This document shows positions 57,100 through 64,000 of a stretch of DNA of 64,000 nt, in pieces; position 1 is the stretch's first letter, and each line of letters starts with the position of its first letter. The stretch comes from Phocoena phocoena (lineage: Eukaryota; Chordata; Mammalia; Artiodactyla; Phocoenidae): assembly GCF_963924675.1 (NCBI RefSeq), contig NC_089225.1:107708313-107772312 (forward strand), written 5' to 3'. The notes under the pieces were generated by a model. The model was not told the DNA's origin, made no database searches, and was given only the letters and a program-made list of their open reading frames with translations. The position numbers and the translations under genes are program-made.

Positions 57100-58622
57100 T
57101 GTTACCTGAAAACTGGGTTCGCCTGTTGGTGGGTGTTGAGCCAAAAGACACAACCAAGCCAAAGAGCAAGAGAAGGAAGGATTTATTACTGGCAGCAAGT
57201 TAGGAGAACACCAAGGATCTTTCCCAAAGCAGTGTCCCACCGAGGAGCAAAATTGGGGAAGTTTTAAGCTAAGGATGCATGCATACTCCTGAAGAGGCTT
57301 CAGCAAAGGAGGGTGGAGGGTTCAGCATAGAATTGGGGCAGAGGTTGACGGAGTCCAGGTTGTAGTTGATTGAAATCACGAGGATCAGAAAAAGTCAACG
57401 TCATCATTCGTAGGTTCCAGTTAATCTGATAGATGAGCACTCAAGGGGGGTTTGAATTTTGCAAAACAGCTCAGAAACGTGCTTGAGGCTAATCTTTACC
57501 GTTGAAACAGAACTAGGAGTCTTTATAACTGACATATTATCTCCGATGTGGTTAAGTTAGCCTGGTAACAGCGGTTTCTTTTTACCTTCTTTCATTCCCT
57601 TAAATTCGGCGACTGAGACCTATTCTTCTGCAAGGGCAAGCATTGTGGCCAGGCTCAGATCACAGAATGACTGAGGCCTTAGATGGTTTCTCTTATTTAA
57701 GAGAGTTCCGTCTGGTTCTCTTACTCCGGGGACCCGCTATCCTATCTGCTTACACAGCCCCCCGCCTCGAGATATTTCACTCTTCTCTCTTGAGGGGTAC
57801 AGGGCTGAGGGTGGGCGTCGTAGTCTCCCTGGTTAGAGGAGTGAAACTCTCTCGTTGCTAGAGCTAGAGAAGTTTTGGGGTCCGCCGGAGTAGTGTCTGC
57901 ACCTCTCACTTGCATAGCATTATTCTAGCAGGTGTCGGAGAAGTACAGCAGGAGAGACAGTTAACAGCAATTTTGCGCCATCATGAGCAGAGACTTGATC
58001 CAAGAGCCCCCTGAACCAAACCATTTTCCCTAAACTGGGAAGAGGATCATTCAGAGAAGAGATTTAATTTTTTTTCATACGCGTCATGAGGTGAGTCACA
58101 TTCGAAGACTCATCAGGTATAAAAGCCAACGTTCAGCATGTCTTACAGCATAAGTTCCTCCTTGAGCAGCTGTTAAAACATCAAGGGCCCCGCAGTTCTG
58201 TAGGACCTCAGAGTGATATTTGTCATAAGTAGTTATGCTCTGTGACAGTTTCACTGGAGAATTTCCTTTAGTTTTGTTGCATATGAGCTAGTTAAGCTAG
58301 TTAAGAGTCTTTGATAAGGCTGCTGGGAATCTAAGAGTGTTCAGTTTTTAGAGGAATCAGGTAGAGAGAAAAAAATGTCTCAGTCCTACCCACAAAGGTA
58401 TAATTTACCAAGTTGTTGTAGGTTATAATTAGCTTAAGGGGAAAGGTTTCCTTGTATCTGGAAAACACAGATTAAAAGCCAGCACTATTTCTTCGGGAAA
58501 GATCCCCAGTGTTCTCCTTCCTTTTGCTGCAAGTAATAAATCCTTCCTTCCCCCACTCTTTGGCTTAGTTGTGTCTTTTGGCTTGACACCCACCAAGAGG
58601 CGAACCCAGTATTCGGGTAACA
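57100..58622. mobile_element. 1.5-kb insertion with inverted LTR-like ends and a GGCC duplication
   Basis: The left end begins TGTTACCTGAAAACTGGG and the right end finishes CCCAGTATTCGGGTAACA. Roughly 120 bp at each end are reverse complements of each other at about 90% identity by eye. Each arm, read towards the outside, looks like a retroviral R-U5 end: AATAAATCCTTCCTT, then 'gtgtcttttggct', ending GGTAACA. GGCC lies immediately outside on both sides (57096-57099 and 58623-58626), a 4-bp target duplication as made by gammaretroviral-type (ERV1) integration. The centre (57250-58480) has no intact open frame and was not identified. This is a relic of endogenous retroelement origin in an abnormal arrangement, or an unrelated element with terminal inverted repeats. 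Confidence 0.75.
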
Positions 58623-58626
58623 GGCC

Positions 58627-59144
58627 CAGTCCGGCCACAGTAGGCGAGGACACAGCTAGGTCTAAATGAAGCGTGTTGCTGGCAGTGCTTCCGTCTTGTT
58701 ACTTACTCTTTGATCCTACCACGGTCCTCCCTGTTCTTCTTTAAGAAGTGACCTGTGCTTCGCTCTTTCACCGTAGGCCTGGTGCAAGGAGCAGGCCCAG
58801 CAGAGGAGACCCCTGCTCGCTCCTCACCGCCGCTGCCTCTGCTCCCTGCATGACGTCACCAGCACCCTCTCATCACAGACATGTTGCCATCAGCCTCTCC
58901 GAGCTGTCTCCGAGCCCTGCCTCTTTCTGCCCAGTTTCTTTTCCGACACATTCCTCTTGGTACCTTTGCCTTTTTTCACCACTGGACCTCCCCACCCTGG
59001 GGTGGTTGCCTCGTGTCCACAGCTAAGAAGTGGCAGAAATCCGTGCGCCCCGACCCTGGCCAACTCAGCAGCCTGGTTTTGTTCCAGACAGGAAAATGTT
59101 TCTTTCTTCCTATTACGTTTTCCATTTGTTTGTTTATGTGTGTG
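58627..59144. other. Unrecognised intronic sequence
   Basis: No gene or named repeat was seen. Confidence 0.4.
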
Positions 59145-59695
59145 TTTTTATTGAATTATAGTTGATTTATAATGTTGTGTTAGTTTCTGGTGTACAGCAA
59201 AGTGGTTCAGCTGTATATATGTATATGTGTGTATATATATATAGCTGAAAAACAATATATATATATTCTTTTTCATCACAGGTTATTATAGGATATTGAA
59301 GATAGTTCCCTGTGCTATTCACTAGGACTTGTTATTTATCTGTTTTATGTATAGTAGTGTGTATCTGCTAATCCCAAACTCCTAATTTTTTTTTTTTTGC
59401 GGCACGCGGGCCTCTCACTGCTGTGGCCTCTCCCGTTGCGGAGCACAGGCTCCGGACGCGCAGGCTCAGCGGCCATGGCTCACGGGCCCAGCCGCTCCGC
59501 GGCATGTGGGATCTTCCCGGACCGGGGCACGAACCCGCGTCCCCTGCATCGGCAGGCGGACTCTCAACCACTGCACCACCAGGGAAGCCCCCAAACTTCT
59601 AATTTATCCCTCCCCCCTTTCCCCTTTGGTAACCACAAGTTTGTTTTCGATGTCTGTGAATCTGTTTCTGTTTTGTAAATAAGTTCATTTTCCTC
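59145..59695 (-). mobile_element. L1 3' end, minus orientation, split by a CHR SINE
   Basis: The text 'ttattgaattatagttgatt', 'ggtgtacagcaaagtggttc', a TA-rich tract at about 59213-59262, 'aggatattgaagatagttcc' and, after the SINE, 'ggtaaccacaagtttgtttt' follow the antisense artiodactyl/cetacean L1 3' region. It is the same segment as at 6099-6890. Confidence 0.85.
59389..59591 (-). mobile_element. CHR SINE, short type, minus orientation, nested in L1
   Basis: A poly-T tail leads into 'gcggcacgcgggcctctcac' and ends 'agggaagccc'. Duplication caaactcctaattt (59375-59388) and caaacttctaattt (59592-59605), one change. Confidence 0.94.
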
Positions 59696-59999
59696 ATATG
59701 TTTTTTTGAACCAAATATTTTACGTACAGAAGCCCAGAGATGTTACAGAAGTGATTTTGCATCTAATTACTTAAAATTACAAATTAACCCGATTAGCATT
59801 TTTTCGAACCAAATATTTCTTAATGAGACACTGACATATTTTTTAGAAGATAAATTTCTAAATACATTTGAATGGAAATTAACTGTTTTTAAAGGATATG
59901 GTTTTCTCACAACTTTGTATCTATAAAATATAGAAAGTTGATATTATTTTGTTTACTTCACTATCTATTTCGTGACCTTCGGCTGAAATATAATAAAAA

Positions 60000-60270
60000 T
60001 AACACTAGATTTTGAGTCTGAGCTGATCCTGGCTGTCACTTAGGAGTTTGTATGACTTTTCGCAAATCCCCAACCTTTTCTCTCAGCGTAAAATGGGCTG
60101 AATAATGCACTCCTCCAAGATGTGTTGGAGAGATTTTAAAGGGTCGTAGGTATGAGAGTTCTGCCACCGAGCAGGGCCAGGTGCTTTGCAGTGTTGAGCC
60201 ACTTCCTGTCCTACCTGCTACCGGAAAGTAGATCTTGAGGTAGACAGTATTTGCTCGTTTCTAACCAGGT
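60000..60270 (+). mobile_element. MIR SINE, plus orientation
   Basis: The text 'ttgagtctgagctgatcctg', 'gtcacttaggagtttgtatg' and 'gcgtaaaatgggctgaataa', then 'ccaggtgctttgcagtgttg', is a diverged MIR. Confidence 0.6.
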
Positions 60271-60895
60271 ATTTTTCCAGCCAGAGGCCTTCCGTTGGTA
60301 TTGACAACATATTTAATCTGACGTTCCACGTAAGAGCGTCCTAGAGTATACGCAGGAAACTTGCCGCCTGCAGAAAGGGAGTGACCCAAATCCTGTGATT
60401 AAATGAAAGGAAGAGGAAGGACATGATTCTTCTTTGAAGGGTTCTGTTTATGAAGCTTCTCATGGCTTTTTTACTTTTTCCATGAAAAACTCTTTGTCCT
60501 TTTGTCTTCTGCCACTGGCCCTGGTTACGAACGGGGCGTTGATGTGAATCTAGTTTCCAAATTGGAAATTAATGAGGTGTTCCATCCAGAGAGGCCTTCC
60601 TCCTGTACTGTAAGGCACGCTGCCCCCGGAAACCAACACCGCCCCCCACCTGGCCCCGTTTGGGTCTCAGCTTTCCTGTTGCCCTTCTCTGGGTAAGGCT
60701 GCGATGGGCATCCTTGCTGCCTCCCCACAGTGTGGTTTCTTGGCCTAAGAATTTTTTTAGTCCGTGTGTCAGGTATGATTCCCAGAATCACTGGATTGTT
60801 TTGAAGCAGGATAGGTTCTGCTGCCTGACTGCCACTGGGCCAGGAAGTTCTTGTTGGCGCTTCAGAGCTTCCACTTCAGCCCTTCGTATGTTCCC
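60271..60895. other. Unrecognised intronic sequence
   Basis: No gene or named repeat was seen. Confidence 0.4.
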
Positions 60896-60908
60896 AAAGA
60901 AGGTACAG

Positions 60909-61225
60909 GGCTTCCCTAGTGGCGCAGTGGTTGGGAGTCCGCCTGCCAATGCAGGGGACACGGGTTTGAGTCCTAGTCTGGGAGGATCCCACATGCCGCG
61001 GAGCAGCTGGGCCCGTGCGCCACAACTACTGAGCCCGCATGCCACAACTACTGAAGCCTTTGCGCCCTAGAGCCCATGCTCCGCAGCAAGAGAGGCCATC
61101 ACAATGAGAGGCCTGTGCACTGCAACAAAGTAGTGGACCCCGCTCACCTCGACTAGAGAAAGTCCGCGCACAGCAACAAAGACCCAACACTGCCAAAAAT
61201 AAATTAATTAAAAAAAAAAAAAAAA
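60909..61225 (+). mobile_element. CHR SINE, long type, plus orientation
   Basis: It runs from 'ggcttccctagtggcgcagt' through 'gccacaactactgaagcctt' to 'gcaacaaagacccaac' and a long A-tail. Duplication aaagaaggtacag (60896-60908) and aaagaaggcacag (61226-61238), one change. Confidence 0.94.
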
Positions 61226-61461
61226 AAAGAAGGCACAGATTTTGTGGAATGCAGGCATTAAGGGAGGGGAGGCTCAAGTAAGGTGAAAGAGATGTGGGGA
61301 GCTTCTCATCAGCGCGGAGTCTCAGATTTGCTGGTGTTCGTGGGTGCTGTCGTTGACTGATAAGGAAACAAGCTGAAGGAGCAGAGGTGCCCGTTAGGAA
61401 AAAAAAGAGTAGCTCAGACTGGCTGAGATAGTGCAGCCATTTTGTATGCTAGCAAGTTTTG

Positions 61462-61693
61462 GGCGGTGGGGGGGGCGGGGGGGGAAGTTTTTTGTGTGTG
61501 GTACACGGGCCTCTCACTGCTGTGGCCTCTCCCGTAGCGGAGCACAGGCTCCGGGCGCACAGGCTCAGCGGCCATGGCTCACGGGCCCAGCCGCTCTGCA
61601 ACATGTGGGATCTTCCCGGACCGGGGCACGAACCCGTGTCCCCTGCATCGGCAGGTGGACTCTCAACCACTGCGCCACCAGGGAAGTCCCACT
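61462..61693 (-). mobile_element. CHR SINE, minus orientation, with a G-rich tail tract
   Basis: The body runs from 'gtggtacacgggcctctcac' to 'agggaagtccc'. A perfect 14-bp duplication, gctagcaagttttg, flanks it at 61448-61461 and 61694-61707. Between the left duplication and the body, where poly-T is expected, lies 'ggcggtggggggggcggggg' 'ggg' followed by AAGTTTTTT. The retrotransposed tail therefore includes or was replaced by a G-rich tract. Confidence 0.92.
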
Positions 61694-61707
61694 GCTAGCA
61701 AGTTTTG

Positions 61708-63480
61708 ATGAGAAGTGCGAGACTTCTGATTTTGTCAAGTTACAGTTAATACATTTTAAGAACCCCTCAGGATGAAAAGTGGCCCCTGGTCAGGGCTCAG
61801 CCCTATAAATGAGAGTTCAGAGGGAGCAACAAAGCTGTTTAGAGCCGGATCCGTGGACTTCAGGGTGGCAGAGTGTCTAGGAACCTCCTGGAACTTACTG
61901 TAAAATTTTGTTTGTAAATACTTCAGGGGAGAGGGCCTGGAGCTTTCACTAGCTTTTTAAAGCAGTTCTTCACCCAGCAGTTTGCATGAAAATGGATGCC
62001 TAGTCAGGGTGGTCCGAGTCTCCCTGCCTGTGTGCGGTGGTTACCCTGTGTGAGTGTGCAGGGCTTACCTGTGTCTTCTAGGAAAAGAGGACACAGACCC
62101 CAAGAGGCCAGATATCCTATGAGCCAGATGCCTGAGGGAGTGTGTGAAAAAGGAGTGGAATCGAACAGAAAGGAACATTTTCCCAAGCTAAAGATGTGGA
62201 CACAGAAGGAGGAGGATTGACTGACTGGGATTAGAATGAAATGGAGAAAAGCAAACAAGCTGAATCTCCAGGGGGAGGACTTTGCGACCACAAGAATGAA
62301 TAGGTCGTGGCCCTGTCATCCTAGCGGAGATTGGAGCAGCTCCATTAGTGGGGAGTTTTCAGGAAATGTGGGTGTGATGGGAGGACAAGCATGGCTGACC
62401 TTGAAAGGGGCTCTTCTGGAGGGCTGCACGCACTACTTCCCCACAGGACTGTTGGGCAGTCCCTAGAATTGCCTCTACCGTTTCTCTCGCGTTCAGCACA
62501 CACAGACACCTCCTGAGAGCCAAATTCAGGACCCGCTTGCCACAGCAGAAGAGTCATGAGCACAGTATTTGAATTGCTTGTATTTTGAGATAGGAGTAGC
62601 TCTTGGAATAATCCAGAAAGTATAGTTTGAGGGGTTTTTTTTAAAGAAAGAAAGTCTGATATTACAGATTCAAGACTCTTTATAATAAGGCTCTTTGCAC
62701 TGAACTAAAGACAAATGTCAGTGGTCGCTACCATTCTCTTCCTGTGCTTCATGGCTGCCATTTCAAGAGTACTGATTCTTCCTTCAGTGGAAGGAGAGGG
62801 TATCAGAGGGGTCTCTCTAGCCATCCAGGGTAGGAGCTGTGTCCCCTAGAGGTTTGTGGTGTGGACAGCTGTGGGCTGGGCTCTCCCATTCCCCACTGGA
62901 AACACCTATGGACCCTTCAGATGGTCTTTTTCGGGAAGTCTTGTCTCTGAAGTTGTGGCCACAGTGGTTTACTTGATGAAAAGGGTGTTTGCAAGCCCAG
63001 GGAGAAAGTTTCTGCGGCCGACTGGAGTTCCCTGCCTTCTCCCAAGCGCCCTGTGCCCCTAAGCACATCTAGCTTTTCCCTGCTCATGAATCACATTTCC
63101 CACAGCATTTGTCTCTGACCTTCTCCGCTGTCTTCATGCCCTTGAACCCCACCCAGCCCCCTTCACTCTTTGTCCTACACTTTTCCAGAGATCGGGGCCA
63201 TCCACCTTCTCTCTTCTTCCCCTCGAGATCTCCTCCCCCGTCCCCTCCCCTTTTCTTCCTGCCCTCTCCAGGCCACTTTTCCTCTCTTCTGGATGGGTCG
63301 CCTTGGCACTACTTGGCACTACTCCCTTTGCTCTCTCGCAACTTCTTTTTGTACTGGCTTCTTCCCCTGCCTGCAAACACGGCACAGGCCTCTGTCCTGC
63401 CTGCTCAACAACATCTCTGTCCTACCGTCCTTCTGGAAGCAGTCACCCACACTCATTGCATTGCCTCTACTGCTGGACAT
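61708..63480. other. Unrecognised intronic sequence with a pyrimidine-rich right end
   Basis: No supported gene or named repeat. From about 63110 to 63300 the plus strand is rich in C and T (for example cttttcttcctgccctctcc). Confidence 0.4.
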
Positions 63481-63492
63481 TCACCTATCCTT

Positions 63493-63828
63493 TTTAAAAA
63501 AAAAAAAAAAAAAAGTTTATTTATTTATTGGCTGTGTTGGGTCTCCATTGCTGCGAGTGGGCTTTCTCTAGTTGCGGTGAGCAGGGGCTACTCTTCGTTG
63601 CAGTGCGCAGGCTTCTCACCGCAGTGGCTTCTCTTGCTGCGGAGCACGGGCTTTAGGCACACGGGCTTCAGTAGCTGTGGCTCGCGGGCTCTAGAGCGCA
63701 GGCTCAGTAGTCATGGCGCACGAGCTTAGTTGCTCCGCGGCATGTGGGATCTTCCCAGACCAGGGCTCGAACCCGTGTCCCCTGCATTGGCAGCAGATTC
63801 CCAACCACCGTGCCACCAGGGAAGTCCC
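63493..63828 (-). mobile_element. CHR SINE, long type, minus orientation
   Basis: A tail of mixed T and A runs precedes 'tggctgtgttgggtctccat' and repeated modules, ending 'gtgccaccagggaagtccc'. Duplication tcacctatcctt (63481-63492) and tcacccatcctt (63829-63840), one change. An A20 run inside the antisense tail is unexpected for a simple poly-T tail. Confidence 0.9.
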
Positions 63829-64000
63829 TCACCCATCCTTAACCCAGAGCTTCCCAAACTTTTTCCCATCATAACACACACAGAAGATGTTGCTGTTTGA
63901 GTGGCACGTGGCATGTGTGTGCCAGGCTGAGGAAAGGCAGGGTTCTGGTTGCCCTGAGGACGAGAAGCACTGTGGCAGCATCCCTGTAATCCATTCCCAG

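Larger units (their letters stand above)
1..64000 (+). other. DIS3L2: Internal part of the DIS3L2 gene (two exons and surrounding introns)
   Basis: The window lies inside a single large transcription unit read left to right. Only two exons are visible, at 26373-26485 and 44767-44874, and both encode consecutive pieces of the DIS3L2 RNB domain. The exon carrying the active-site aspartates (RDLDDA motif) must lie upstream of position 1. The exon that follows the second one lies beyond 64000. Mammalian DIS3L2 is known to span several hundred kilobases, so a 64-kb slice with only two exons is expected. No promoter, start codon or polyadenylation site of the gene is in view. Confidence 0.93.
44875..64000 (+). 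other. DIS3L2: DIS3L2 intron downstream of the second visible exon (partial)
   Basis: This is the 5' part of an intron longer than 19 kb that begins GTAACA. The next exon should begin with the ILDEW-type sequence of the family; nothing like it was found to the end of the window. The interval holds an L1/HAL1-like element, MER5A, MLT1, a hAT fossil, eight CHR SINEs and the inverted-LTR insertion. Confidence 0.88.

Overview
This window is vertebrate nuclear DNA, almost certainly from a cetacean. About twenty tRNA-derived SINEs of the cetacean CHR family are scattered on both strands. They have 'ggcttccctggtggcgcagt'-type heads, a GCGG(A/T)GCGGCTGGGCCC-type body, an A-tail, and usually clear target-site duplications (TSDs). 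L1, L2, MIR, MLT1 and hAT fossils typical of placental mammals fill much of the rest. The window contains no prokaryotic genes, operons, CRISPR arrays or tRNA genes.

Only two stretches are supported as protein coding. They are consecutive exons on the + strand, 26373-26485 and 44767-44874. Their translations ([19 protein letters not shown]... and [18 protein letters not shown]...) belong to the RNB nuclease domain of DIS3L2, the 3'-to-5' exoribonuclease that degrades uridylated RNAs. The reading phase agrees across the junction and the AG/GT splice dinucleotides are intact. Everything else is intron: more than 26 kb upstream, an 18.3-kb intron between the exons, and more than 19 kb downstream.

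Layout. 1-5 kb: old L2 fragments in alternating orientation plus three CHR SINEs. 6-7 kb: a minus-strand L1 3' end carrying an unusual higher-order TG/CG array. 7.7-15 kb: L1 fragments, an (AT)n tract, a CHR SINE and MIRs. 18-23 kb: L2, CHR and MIR, with a G17 run. 26-27 kb: first exon and a MER5A. 28-34 kb: a nested region with a possible Gypsy-like reverse-transcriptase fossil, an L1M carrying two CHR SINEs, a possible minus-strand retrocopy, another L1 split by an MLT1 LTR, and a CHR SINE with an internal tandem array. 35 kb: a 48-bp L1 insertion with a 16-bp TSD. 40-45 kb: MLT1, CHR, an L1 with a 5' inversion, and the second exon. 45-50 kb: an L1/HAL1-like element, MER5A, MLT1, a degenerate hAT transposase and CHR SINEs. 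54-64 kb: more CHR SINEs and a 1.5-kb insertion with inverted LTR-like ends and a 4-bp TSD, the oddest object in the window.

All family names come from reading the sequence by eye. Boundaries of old repeats are approximate, and no alignment or database search was run.
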